From Desulfosarcina cetonica JCM 12296 (lineage in GTDB: Bacteria; Desulfobacterota; Desulfobacteria; Desulfobacterales; Desulfosarcinaceae), in assembly GCF_001311845.1 (NCBI RefSeq), contig NZ_BBCC01000003.1, positions 27,007-91,006 on the forward strand: 64,000 nt of DNA. Direction: 5' to 3'. A model generated the notes under the pieces. That model was not told the origin of the DNA and made no database searches. It was given only the letters and a program-made list of their open reading frames with translations. Each line of letters starts with the position of its first letter. Position 1 is the stretch's first letter. A program made the position numbers and the translations under genes. Below are positions 1 to 9,302 of this stretch, one piece after another.

Positions 1-9
1 TGCGGTGAA

Positions 10-1098
10 TTACAGGCAACTGGCCATCTGGCGGTGGGCGGTGAGAAGAATCGCTTCGGTCTCTTCCCAGCCGATGCAGGCATCGGTGATGGAGACGAAG
101 GGATTGAGATCTTCCTTCTTCGTCTCTCCGTAAACGAAGGGCTGCTTGCCCGCCTCGACATTGCTCTCCAACATCATCCCGCAAATCCTTCGGTTCGGCT
201 GGATATGGATGCCGTTGGTATGCCCGATGCGTTGAATCAGCACATGGTTGAAGACTTCACCCTGCTTGCGGTAATCCTTGCCGGAGTTTTTATGCGAGCA
301 GTCGACAATCACGGATTGTTGCAGGGATGGATGCTTGGCCAACATCTCGCAGGCTTCGCTGATGCTGACCGGATCATAGTTGGGCCGTTTACCGCCGCGC
401 AGCACGATATGGCAGTAAGGGTTGCCGCTTGAAAACACCCGGGAGGTGACACCGAAGGGATCGTTGCCGATAAAAACCTGCGGGGTGGATGCCGCCAAAA
501 GGGCATTGATCGCCGTGTTCAGGTTGCCGTCGGTGCCGTTTTTAAACCCCACCGGCATGGAGAAGGCGCTGGCCCATTCCCGATGATTTTGCGATTCGGT
601 GGTGCGCGCGCCGATGCAGGCCCAGGCGATCAGCCCGGAGAGGCGTTCGGCGGCCGTTTGGCTCAGGATTTCCGTTCCGCAGGCCACTCCCATCTCGTTG
701 AGGTTCATGAGAATTTTTCTGGCCTTGCGTAGCCCCTCGTCGATGTCGAAGCTCTTCTTATCGATGTGCGGGTCGGAAATGAGTCCCTTGAACCCCACGT
801 TGGTGCGGGGTTTCTCGAAGTAGACCCGCATGACCAGCTTGATGGTCGATTTCACCTTTTCCTGCAGGCCGGCCAATCGCTCGCCATAGGTCACTGCCTG
901 CCGATGGCTGATGATCGAACAGGGCCCGGCGATGATCAGCAGCCGGGGGTCCTTTCCGTCCAGAATGTCCTTGATCGCCTGACGGCTGTCAAGCACGGTT
1001 TCGGTCGCTTTTTCCGTCATCGGAAATTCTTCGCGCAACTGTTCCGGTGTGATGATGGATGTGCGCTTGAGGACGTTTAAGTCATAGGTTCTTTTCAT
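10..1098 (-). CDS. 3-deoxy-7-phosphoheptulonate (DAHP) synthase, class I
   Basis: This enzyme condenses phosphoenolpyruvate and erythrose 4-phosphate into DAHP, the first step of the cytoplasmic shikimate pathway. The 362-residue product has the usual length of the AroF/AroG/AroH family. Visible family motifs are IIAGPCSI near residue 55 (metal-binding Cys), GFKNGTDG near 183, RGGKRPNYD near 234, DCSHKNSGKDYRKQ near 264 (metal-binding His), the Glu in GMMLESN and the Asp in SITDACIGWEE. The start is the ATG at 1098, with only a weak purine-rich stretch upstream. It is transcribed away from everything to its right and seems unrelated to the exopolymer genes. Which feedback class it belongs to (Phe, Tyr or Trp) cannot be told from sequence alone. 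Confidence 0.96.
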   Translation of the reverse strand: MKRTYDLNVLKRTSIITPEQLREEFPMTEKATETVLDSRQAIKDILDGKDPRLLIIAGPCSIISHRQAVTYGERLAGLQEKVKSTIKLVMRVYFEKPRTNVGFKGLISDPHIDKKSFDIDEGLRKARKILMNLNEMGVACGTEILSQTAAERLSGLIAWACIGARTTESQNHREWASAFSMPVGFKNGTDGNLNTAINALLAASTPQVFIGNDPFGVTSRVFSSGNPYCHIVLRGGKRPNYDPVSISEACEMLAKHPSLQQSVIVDCSHKNSGKDYRKQGEVFNHVLIQRIGHTNGIHIQPNRRICGMMLESNVEAGKQPFVYGETKKEDLNPFVSITDACIGWEETEAILLTAHRQMASCL

Positions 1099-1477
1099 TG
1101 TCTACGCTTCTTTCATATAGATAGTCTGTATGGGATCGATTTATGTAAAAGAAAGTTCCGTATCGCTTCGCTTCCCTCTACCACAATCCCCATGCCAACT
1201 CAATCACCGATCACGGCATGCAGAAATGTAACTCCGTGAACCGGATCCTTAACAATCATTAATCAAATATTCACATTTAGCTAATGGAGTCCTAACAGGA
1301 ACATTTTAAACCGTAGTCTCGTTCATGCGAACGATTCTTCTTCTGGCCCGTTCGTCGGGACAATCATCGAAAACAATAAGATAGAGCACCGACCGATCAA
1401 CCGAATCGTTGCAATGACGGGTTGCGGTGGCAGCCGAAACGCAGGGTGACGCGACGATTGTATCTGCAGGATGGACA
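1099..1477. other. intergenic region between divergent genes
   Basis: No supported gene in about 380 bases. It must hold the promoters of the DAHP synthase (leftward) and of the small gene at 1478 (rightward). The only structure I see is a short hairpin at 1319-1334 (TCGTTC, loop ATGC, GAACGA). No convincing -35/-10 pair was recognised. Confidence 0.5.
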
Positions 1478-1651
1478 ATGCCCGCTCAAGTCATACACAA
1501 GCCAAAGACAAAAAAAGCCGATAAACTCAAGCAGCTTTACGAGTATCTGTCAAACATTCGTGATGAGAACTTTACCGGTTATATAAAAGTCAATTTTTCT
1601 CAAGGTAATATCGGACGAGTAGAGAAATTCGAGGAAATTTTGAAAAAATGA
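1478..1651 (+). CDS. small conserved-looking protein (57 aa), possibly DUF2292/YezD-like
   Basis: A 57-codon basic N-terminus (HKPKTKKADK) leads into a compact domain. The segment FTGYIKVNFSQGNIGRVEKF resembles the DUF2292/YezD pattern, in which a short beta strand ends in a VEK/IEK motif; I hold this only weakly. I chose ATG 1478 because AGGA lies six bases upstream. An in-frame GTG at 1427 would add 17 residues but has no ribosome binding site. No signal peptide or membrane segment is present, so it is probably cytoplasmic. It stands alone, with the next gene 120 bases away. Function unknown. Confidence 0.6.
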   Translation: MPAQVIHKPKTKKADKLKQLYEYLSNIRDENFTGYIKVNFSQGNIGRVEKFEEILKK

Positions 1652-1774
1652 AGCGCTGTGTGTGTAACTTTGGGGTTATCGATTTTATTAAACCATTAGG
1701 GCTTGAAACATCGATATGAACATTAACAACGATGCATCCGGATGTTTTTCCTATAAACGAAAAGGAAACGAAAC

Positions 1775-2269
1775 GTGTGGTGGAATTCTCTTGCTCGCAT
1801 GAATGCCATTCGCCCGTTAGCTTTGATTATTTTTGTGGTGTCTATGATTGCGGGTTGTGCAGCAATGCGCTCCGATATCAACCCAAGTTCCGGGTTCCGG
1901 GATATTGCATGGGGCACACCACTTGAAAGCATACCGGATCTGAACATCATTCCCAGGGGGAGTGCGCGATGGAAATGGGCCGTGCGCGAATCCGAAAACC
2001 AGCATATCGGCAAGGTTTCCGTGAAAAAAATTGAATACATTTTTGTCGATGATGCATTTGCCGGCGTAAATGTCGATTTTTCTGGATATGAAAATCTCGG
2101 TCTTCTCATCAAGGCGTTTGAGAAAGATTATGGTCCGCCAAGGATTAGAAACGACAAAATGAAAATGCTGGCATGGAAGCTGGAAGGAACCACTGTTATG
2201 TTGCGATACTACGATAAACAAAATCTTGGAAACATAAAATTTACCCGAGATCAATCAATGCAAAATTGA
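1775..2269 (+). CDS. putative lipoprotein, unknown function
   Basis: The 164-residue product starts with a short positive region and a hydrophobic stretch ending in SMIAGC, a plausible lipobox, so it is probably a lipid-anchored envelope protein. The mature part contains FRDIAWGTPLESIPDL, a pattern common in small lipoproteins of unknown role, in which a weakly conserved alpha/beta domain follows a phrase of the form F-x-x-I-x-W-G-T. I chose GTG 1775 because AAGGAA lies seven bases upstream; ATG 1799 is an in-frame alternative that still keeps the lipobox. No recognisable catalytic motif. It lies about 100 bases before the large multidomain gene in the same direction. Confidence 0.65.
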   Translation: MWWNSLARMNAIRPLALIIFVVSMIAGCAAMRSDINPSSGFRDIAWGTPLESIPDLNIIPRGSARWKWAVRESENQHIGKVSVKKIEYIFVDDAFAGVNVDFSGYENLGLLIKAFEKDYGPPRIRNDKMKMLAWKLEGTTVMLRYYDKQNLGNIKFTRDQSMQN

Positions 2270-2377
2270 CCTTTTGAAAAGAAATAAAGCAATACCTGGC
2301 AGATCGCTTTTGCTCACTGGTAATTCAAGTTGGGTAATGGGTTAAGGCCTCGATTCTGCGTGTAGAGAATAATCATT

Positions 2378-5300
2378 ATGAAAAATATTATTGTGTTGTT
2401 GGCCACCATTTTGGCCGTTTTGATTTCTGCAAGCAGCGTTATGGCCGATTTCGTCTACGGCACAAACAGTTCGTTAACCCTATCTGTCTACAATGAAGCC
2501 ACCAACGTCGAAATCGGGTATGACCTCGGCATTATCGGTGCCGGATTATCCCTGAGTGCGGTGAACCAGGTGGTTGGCGGCGTGACAATAGATGTTTCCG
2601 ATACGGATGCGACGGTTGCCCTTTTTTCTACAAATACGCTGTACTACAGTTGGTTTGGCCTGACCACAGAAACCACGCCAGGTATCTCCACCAGTGCTCT
2701 CAGCAATTTCAACAGTGGGGTCCGCAGTATAATGAATTCTGGGTATCTAAATGGCGACTCACCGGTGGAAATTGCTGCTAGCGCTCCCAAAAGCGCCAGT
2801 TCTATCATGGGGGATAACGGAAGCTACTGCGGTATTGTTTACGGTGGTAACCCAGCCCTTCAACCAAACCTGAACGGCATTGCGGATGACGGCCATGTCG
2901 ACATATTCCTGTATCAATACGACCTTCTCACGCTGAACACGGGGGCTGACCCCAGTACTGATTATGTTGCCGTTATCCGCATCAAGGCTGACGGCAGCGT
3001 CGTATTGAATCCGATCATCGACAAGGATCCGGTCGCCAATGCCGGCGCTGACCAGAGTGTCGCCGAGGGTGCTTTGGTGACCCTCGATGGCAGCGGATCC
3101 AGCGATCCCGAGGATGGCGACAACCTCACATATGCCTGGGCGCGCAAGGACAGCGAACCCGTTTCCGTCTCGCTGTCCGACCCCACCGCCGTCAAGCCGA
3201 CGTTTACCGCCCCGCAAGTCGGGGCTGACGGTGTCACGCTCAGATTCGGGTTGACGGTTACGGACAGTGCCGGCAATACTTCTGATGAAGATACGGTACG
3301 TGTAACGGTGAACAATATTAATCAGGCCCCCACGGCCGATGCCGGCGCTGACCAGAGCGTTGCCGAGGGCGCATTGGTGGCCTTGGACGGCAGCGGCTCC
3401 ACGGATCCAGAACAGGCCGGGGACAGCTTGTCGTACGCCTGGCATCAGGAAGCAGGCACGGCGGTTGCCTTGTCGGATGCATCGGCCATCACGCCCACCT
3501 TTGCGGCGCCGGCAGTGGACGCCGATGAAACCCTGGTGCTTCGGCTGACCGTGACCGATAGTGGCGGGCTGACAGATGACGATACGGTCAGCGTTAGCAT
3601 TCGATTCGTCAATCAGGCGCCCGTCGCTGTAGCTACACCAGAATCACAGAACGCCAATGTCGGCGATACGGTTACCCTGAGTGGGGCCGGCAGTTACGAC
3701 CCCGACGCGGGTGATTCCATCGTCGCCTACAGCTGGGAGCAAATCGGCGGCAGTCCGGCAGTGATCCTGAATCCGTCAGCCTCCTCGGCACAGGTCTCCT
3801 TTTCGGCGCCTTTGACCAATGCCACCCTCGTCTTCGCGTTGACAGTCACCGACACCCATGGCGGAAATCATACGGCGACCGCTCAGGTCAATGTCATCAT
3901 GGGGACGAACCAGCCTCCGGTTCCCGACGCCGGCGACGACCAGACCGTGTTCGAGCGAACGATCGTCACCTTGGACGCGAGTGGCACCACCGATCCGGAC
4001 GGTGTGGAAGACATCGTCAGCTACGAGTGGGAGCAGACGGAAGGAACGGCCGTCGCGCTCTCCGACGTTAATGCCATCCAACCAACCTTCACGGCGCCTG
4101 CTGCCGAAGATGATTTCCACCTGACGTTTAAGCTGACGGTAAGGGACAGTGCCGGTTTCGCGCCCACCGGTACAGTTGCCATCACCGTCTGGTCCAATCA
4201 TCCGCCATCGACACCCAGCGTCAACACACCGGCTAATAGCGGTGAGGTAAACGGCCGGATTCCGCTGCTCTCGATCAACAATGCAAGCGACGCCGACGGT
4301 CATGAGCTCGACTACACCTTCGAACTGTATGGGACTTCGGATCTTACCGATCTGATCGAGAGCGCAGTCGTCGACGGCTCCGGCGATTCCACCACCGGTT
4401 GGCAGACACCCGAACTATCGGAAAACACAGCCTACTACTGGCGCGTCCAAGCCTCGGACGGGATCGATACCAGCGACTGGATGGACCTGGCGGAATTTTT
4501 CGTCAACGCGACCGAAGAGCCACCAGGACCACCCGCACCATCCTCCCCCGTTGATCAGGCCGTCGTGACAACGCTGACCCCGACCCTGGAGGTGACCAAC
4601 GCCACGGACCCGGACGGTGACCCGCTAACCTACGAATTCCGCCTCTATGACACCGAGACGGCGGAAATAGGCGGTGATATCCAGCGCAGTGTCGCGATAA
4701 TTGGCGAAACAGATGGTACCACCGGTTGGCGGGTCAGTGATCCCCTTGTCGAGGGGCAAACCTATTGGTGGCGGGCGGCGGCCACCGATGACACCGGCCT
4801 GACCGGTGATTGGAGCGCCATGGCTGGTTTCACGGTCAATGCCCAGAACAACGCTCCGGACCCACCGGTTCTGCTTTCGGTCAGCGATGGATCCGATGTC
4901 GCGGAGCTGGCGCCTGAACTTCTCATCCAAACGTTACCGACAGCGATGGGGATCCCCTGGTCTATCTGTTTGAAATCGATAAGGTAAACACCTACAGCAG
5001 CGAGAAGCTGGCTCAGTCCGGCGGCATCGCTGCCGGTGCCGGCGGTACCACGGCCTGGCGTCCGGGGACCCTGGCGGACAATACCCGCTATTACTGGCGG
5101 GTCCGGGCCTATGACGGTCAGGCATACAGCGCATGGGAATCCGGTGAAATGTTCATTAATCTCGCCAACGATCCGCCCTCCGTGCCCAAAGTGTTCACGC
5201 CAGCGGACGGTGGCGTGGTTACCACCCGCAGACCCACCCTGGTGGTGTCGGCGGCCGAGGACGTGGATGACGGTGCTTCCGAAATCACCTACGACTACCG

Positions 5301-6404
5301 GCTGTTCAGTGAAGGCGACCTCACCACCCCAGTGGACGAGGAATACGACGGTTCCACGTCCTGGACACCCCAGAGTGCCGATCTGGAGAACAAACATCGT
5401 TATTTCTGGCAAGTTCGTGCCTATGACGGCCATGATTTCAGTACGTGGTCGGATCTTTTCACATTCACCATCGACGCAAATTTTTACCTGCCGACCACAC
5501 CGGTGATCAATCAGCCATACGACGGTGGCACCGTGGCCAGCACGACGCCGGTGCTTAGCGTGATCAGCGCCACCGATGGCGACGGCGAAGCCTCAGCATC
5601 GTGTTCGAACTTTACGCCGACGAGAACCTGACCGAGTTCGTGGCTGATCATGAAGCCGTTCAGGGAACGCTGATCACCTCCTGGAAGGTGCCAACGGTAT
5701 TGGACGACGGGGCCACCTATTACTGGCGGGCAAGGGCCACGGACGGGGCTCTGGAGAGCAGTTGGACCAATACCGCAAGCTTTCGGGTCAACTCGGACGG
5801 CGGTGATACGGCGGTCGAATTCACGGTGATCAAGGTCGTCGTCGCCGATTCTGACAGCGAAACCAGTATTTCCATCGATGACGGCAATCTGTCCGGCCTC
5901 CGCATGACCATCCCGGCAGGGGCGTTGAGCGAAAGCACCACCGTCTATATCGGTGAGGCCACCCGCGCTCCCGCGCTTCCGGAGGGGACCCAGGCCTTGG
6001 GCCCGGTTATTGAATTCGGGCCATCCGGCATGGAATTCAACGCGGAATATCCGGTGGAGGTGAGAATTCCCTATGATTCTGAAAAGCTCGCCTCCTCTGG
6101 TCAGGGCTCGGCGCAAGGGGCGCTACACCTTTTTACCTACAGCGTAACCGAAGGCCGCTGGAAGGACAGCCAGGAAGATGAGGGTGTCAGCATTATTATC
6201 GATGTGGATCCGGTGGACAACGTGCTGATTTGCAGATTGAGCCATTTTTCTCTGTATACCGTGGCGATTCCCGATTCGACTGGCAGCGGCGATGGCAGTG
6301 GTGGCGGTGGTGGTGGTGGCTGCTTTATCCAATCCGCTGGTGGGGGTGGGTCGATCGCCCTATTTCTCCGATTGATGACCAATTTTTTTATTAACCAATT
6401 ATAA
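2378..6404 (+). CDS. giant secreted multidomain protein: twin N-domain, PKD/REJ-like and FN3-like repeats, ZU5-like domain, CFI-box C-terminus (two frameshifts)
   Basis: Rejoined length is about 1342 residues. Order: signal peptide ending VMA; a roughly 190-residue domain that closely matches the whole body of the VPLPA-CTERM protein at 6893; four PKD/REJ-type repeats (each with a phrase like ADAGADQSVAEG and LDGSGS.DP), about residues 216-605; five FN3-like repeats recognisable by YYWRVRA..G; a ZU5-like domain (MTIPAGALSESTTVYIG); and a Gly-rich tail ending GGGGCFIQ plus a hydrophobic stretch, like the CFI-box C-terminus. Reading frame is lost at about 4930 (one A missing in CCAAACG) and about 5591 (one C missing); adding one base at each restores repeats that align with their neighbours. 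The first two PKD repeats are nearly identical in DNA and start 300 bases apart (3041, 3341). Likely a surface or matrix protein. Confidence 0.8.
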
Positions 6405-6517
6405 ACGTGATCATAATATCTTGCTAACATTCGACCTGTAAAAGAGAGTCGAAAGAAAAACGCGATTACACAATCCAACTGACAGGGACCTTTGCTGACT
6501 CTAAAACAGAGCACCAG

Positions 6518-6565
6518 AAAGCCCGGTAGACAAATCTATAACTGTCTGCCGGGCTTTTTTTTTTC
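6518..6565 (+). terminator. rho-independent terminator
   Basis: A long stem, 6518-6532 paired with 6543-6557 (AAAGCCCGG..AGACA with TGTCTGCCGGGCTTT, one T opposite C), with a 10-base loop, is followed by a run of about ten T. It sits 113 bases after the stop of the large CFI-box gene and separates it from the riboswitch-bearing transcript that follows. Confidence 0.9.
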
Positions 6566-6670
6566 ACGATAACGCAAAAGGGGAAAAGGGGGTGATAAGG
6601 AAAACAAAGAACCACGTCTTAGCAGTACATCAGGCGAAATTAATGAGAACTCTTGACCAATTATGTCAAA

Positions 6671-6806
6671 CCTCCAGAAAAAGCCAAACCCCGGGTGACC
6701 GAGGGACGGAAAGATTCAGGTCCTGAGCATGATCGATCGAAGGGCGCAAAGACAGACGGTCCAATAAGTCTATGCTGATGGTAGACTGGATAAGACTTAA
6801 AAGTCT
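6671..6806 (+). promoter_or_regulatory. candidate GEMM-I (cyclic-di-GMP-I) riboswitch in the leader of the VPLPA-CTERM gene
   Basis: The parts of a GEMM-I aptamer appear in order. GCCAAACC is at 6683-6690. A P1b-like hairpin (6689-6694 with 6699-6704, one mismatch) is capped by a GTGA tetraloop at 6695-6698. GGGACGGAAAG is at 6703-6713. A P2 stem pairs 6714-6719 (ATTCAG) with 6786-6791 (CTGGAT, one G.T pair). A receptor-like pair, CCTGAG 6722-6727 and GATGG 6777-6781, resembles the 11-nt GNRA-tetraloop receptor. Upper P2 pairs AGCAT 6726-6730 with ATGCT 6772-6776. The P2 tip is unusually long (about 40 bases) and holds a second GGGCGCAAAGA at 6742. A short hairpin at 6793-6806 follows. The gene starts at 6893. 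No covariance search was possible; the P1 closing stem is not obvious. Confidence 0.5.
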
Positions 6807-6892
6807 CAAGCCTGCGCCAGATCACCCAAGCATCGCACAGGATGGCTGATCCGCCTGGAAACCAAATCACACACTATTTTTGGAGGTTACCA

Positions 6893-7606
6893 ATGAAAAA
6901 GGTTGTCGTTTTTTTAGCTGCTGTTTGCTTCTCGGTCGTTTTTGCAGGCAATGCCCTGGCTGATTTTATTTACGGTGCAAACAGCACACTGGCCCTGTCT
7001 GTTTACGATGAAGCCACCACTATTGAAACGGGTTACGATCTCGGCATCATCGGAGATGGCCTGGACCTGTCCTATGAGGGTTACCTCACCACGATCGATG
7101 TCAGCGATCTCAACGCCACGGTGGCTCTCTACTCCACCAACACAGCTTACTCCAACTGGTTTGGCCTGACCGTCGAAACCACTCCTGGAATGGCCATTAG
7201 CGCGCTCTCAAATTTCAACAGTGCTGTGCGTAGTATCTGGAATGTTGGTTATGCAAATGGAGATTCTCCGGTGACCATCGCTACTACAAATGTGAGAAGC
7301 GCTTCCACTCTTTTAAGTGATACCGGTAGCTACGCCGGTATCGTAAGCGGCGGCACCGCTGCCTATCAGCCCAGCCTGAGCGCTCTGACCAACGGCGATC
7401 TGTACATTTATCTCTACCAGTATGATCTTGCCACCCTGAACCAGGGCTTCGATGCTTCCACCGACTATGCGGCCACGCTGATCATTCAGCAAGACGGCGA
7501 CGTGTTTCTCAACGGTACCGGTGCTGAAGTTCCTGTCCCCGCCGCTGCTTGGCTGCTGGGCTCCGGTTTGCTGGGGCTGATCGGTATTCGTAGAAAAAAT
7601 TGCTAA
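6893..7606 (+). CDS. VPLPA-CTERM sorting-domain protein (exosortase substrate)
   Basis: The 237-residue product has a signal peptide ending NALA, a domain of about 190 residues, and the C-terminal tripartite sorting tail: VPVPAAAW, a hydrophobic segment (LLGSGLLGLIGI) and a basic end (RRKNC). This is the VPLPA-CTERM variant of PEP-CTERM, recognised in the inner membrane by exosortase XrtD, a candidate for which is encoded at 41.3-43.0 kb. ATG 6893 has GGAGG seven bases upstream; a start further 5' would spoil the signal peptide. The body is a close twin of the N-terminal domain of the 2378 gene (shared phrases such as SVY.EAT, GYDLGIIG, ETTPG..ISALSNFNS and DIYLYQYDL-like). It is probably a processed extracellular matrix protein. 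Its leader carries a candidate cyclic-di-GMP riboswitch. Confidence 0.9.
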   Translation: MKKVVVFLAAVCFSVVFAGNALADFIYGANSTLALSVYDEATTIETGYDLGIIGDGLDLSYEGYLTTIDVSDLNATVALYSTNTAYSNWFGLTVETTPGMAISALSNFNSAVRSIWNVGYANGDSPVTIATTNVRSASTLLSDTGSYAGIVSGGTAAYQPSLSALTNGDLYIYLYQYDLATLNQGFDASTDYAATLIIQQDGDVFLNGTGAEVPVPAAAWLLGSGLLGLIGIRRKNC

Positions 7607-7693
7607 CCCGCATCGCCTATCGGTTAACTTACGACGATGGGAGATGCGTGACCTATGGAAAACCAACCATCATACGGTTAAAGGAGAATCAAA

Positions 7694-8994
7694 ATGTTTA
7701 AGAAAGTCATGAAAGGCGCCATGATCGGCGCCGCTGCCCTCACCTTGGGCGCGCCGGCTCAGGCCGCAGACATTACCGTCAACCTCTTCGGCGCTTCCGC
7801 CCAGTACGAATTCTGGACATCAGCCGCGCCCGCATTTCTGGATAGTGTTTGTAACGGTCCCGTCCTGCACGCCAAGGGCTCGCTTACCGGCGTGGATGGA
7901 ACCCGTGACACCGGTATTGCCATGGCCACGGACTGTCAGGGTGTCGGCGACAACGTGACCTTCACCTATACCACCTTTTCCTCCGAGAAGGGCATCTTGG
8001 CGGTTTCGAATCAAGCGGGCTACGACGGTTGCGGGACCGGTAGAGCCAGATCGCCAATGTCAACAACAGCACCTTTACGACTTATCCGGCTGCCGCCGGC
8101 ACGGTCAATGGGCTGGTCTGTGCCGACATCCAGATCGGCGCTTCCGACGTGGCCGGCGAAACTTTTGGACAGGAATCTCATGGCCAGTTGCTGGGCCCCA
8201 ACGGCGGCGGATTCGTCGATTATTATGCCAACCCCGTCGATACCGACGGATTGGACAATTGCCGCCCCATCAATGTGCCCTTCTCCTTCTTCGTTCATCA
8301 GGGCACCGTGGTGATGGACGGTCTCGACCTGGCCAGTGATGCCACCTGGGGGTCTTATTATGACTGGTGGCCGATCGGCGACAGCAAGGAGAACCTGACC
8401 CGTATGATGGCCACCGCCATTTTTTCCGGCCAAGTGAATGACTGGAGCGACTTCGGATACCCTGCGCAGGCAATCAAAGTCTGCTTGCGTCACGCCGGTT
8501 CCGGTACCCACGCCACCCTGGACGCCGATGTCATGCGCGGTGAAGCCAACCTGCTGAAAGACGAACATACTGCCACCGATCCCCTCGTTATGCTCGGTTA
8601 TGTTCCAGAGACCTACTTCAACAAGGGGTCCTCGGACATGATGAGGTGTATTCGTGACGCCGGTGCCGGCGCCGTCGGCTACGCGGACTCCGACAAGAAC
8701 GGTGCAGACCGTGACGGTTCCGACGGCAGCTACTCCACCGTTCGGCGCATCAAGTACATGGGTAAAGACGGCGTTGCCTACACCCTGATCAACGGCATGT
8801 ACGACTTCTGGTCTGCCCAGTGGCTGTACTTCCTTGAAGACGAAGATGAGGCTGTCAAGGCAAAGATCCTCGAACTGTGTGCCTTTGCTTCTGATTCTGC
8901 CAACATGCCGGAGAGCCGCCGCGCTTTCTGGACCACCGCCGACGAGATGAAGGTCCAAAAGGCAGACGATTTTACCTGGCCGACCTGGAAGTAG
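7694..8994 (+). CDS. PstS-like periplasmic substrate-binding protein (one frameshift)
   Basis: Rejoined length is 433 residues. A clear signal peptide (ends GAPAQAA) is followed by a two-lobed binding-protein fold. AGSGTHATLD (around 8495) matches the oxyanion-binding SGT segment of the phosphate-binding PstS family, and QIGASDVAGE and AGAVGYADSD match the family's other loops. Frame is lost at about 8050, where one A restores the reading (GRARIANVNNS). AAAGGAG precedes the ATG. There is no pstC, pstA or pstB nearby, so it is an orphan binding protein; ligand unknown, phosphate or another anion being the natural guess. It is followed by a strong terminator, so it forms its own transcript or ends one begun at 6893. 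Confidence 0.8.
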
Positions 8995-9027
8995 CATTTT
9001 ATCTTTAGCAGTTGACATTTCATCAGC

Positions 9028-9064
9028 GGCGGGTCTCTTCGGAGGTCCGCCGTTCCTTTTTTTT
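9028..9064 (+). terminator. rho-independent terminator
   Basis: Ten-base-pair stem (GGCGGGTCTC 9028-9037 with GAGGTCCGCC 9042-9051, two G.U pairs) closed by a TTCG tetraloop and followed by T8 at 9057-9064, 34 bases after the stop of the PstS-like gene. Confidence 0.93.
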
Positions 9065-9233
9065 CTCATCTCATCCAAGGGATAAACTGGGTTAAGGCGT
9101 TTCAGCGTATTTTTTTTGCTTGTATGCCATCATTCTAATCATCGGCTAACACCCATGTCGGAAAAGACGTTTTTCAATGATCCGAAAGTGGGGTAGTGCG
9201 AGTATTGCTTGCCAACAATGCATCAAAATTTCC

Positions 9234-9259
9234 CAACGGTTGAATGTCGTTCAACGTTG
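9234..9259 (+). repeat. inverted repeat upstream of the FKBP gene
   Basis: CAACG(G)TTGAA at 9234-9244 pairs with TTCAACGTTG at 9250-9259 around TGTCG, with one bulged base. It lies 43 bases before the FKBP lipoprotein start, in the otherwise empty 240 bases after the terminator at 9064. It could be an operator or leader hairpin for the long downstream gene series; no role can be shown. It has no T-run, so it is not a terminator. Confidence 0.4.
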
Positions 9260-9302
9260 CTGACACGATGGCGACCGATTGAGCAAGGAGCAATTGTCGA
9301 CT

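Noticed and set aside
2300..2330. Sigma-54-like promoter (TGGCAG .. TTTGCT) before the CFI-box gene
   Set aside because: The GG and GC elements are 14 bases apart instead of 12, so it does not fit the -24/-12 spacing.
3041..3360. Near-identical DNA 300 bases apart in the large secreted gene, considered as a transposon or CRISPR-like repeat
   Set aside because: They are the starts of successive PKD-type protein repeats and follow the coding frame.
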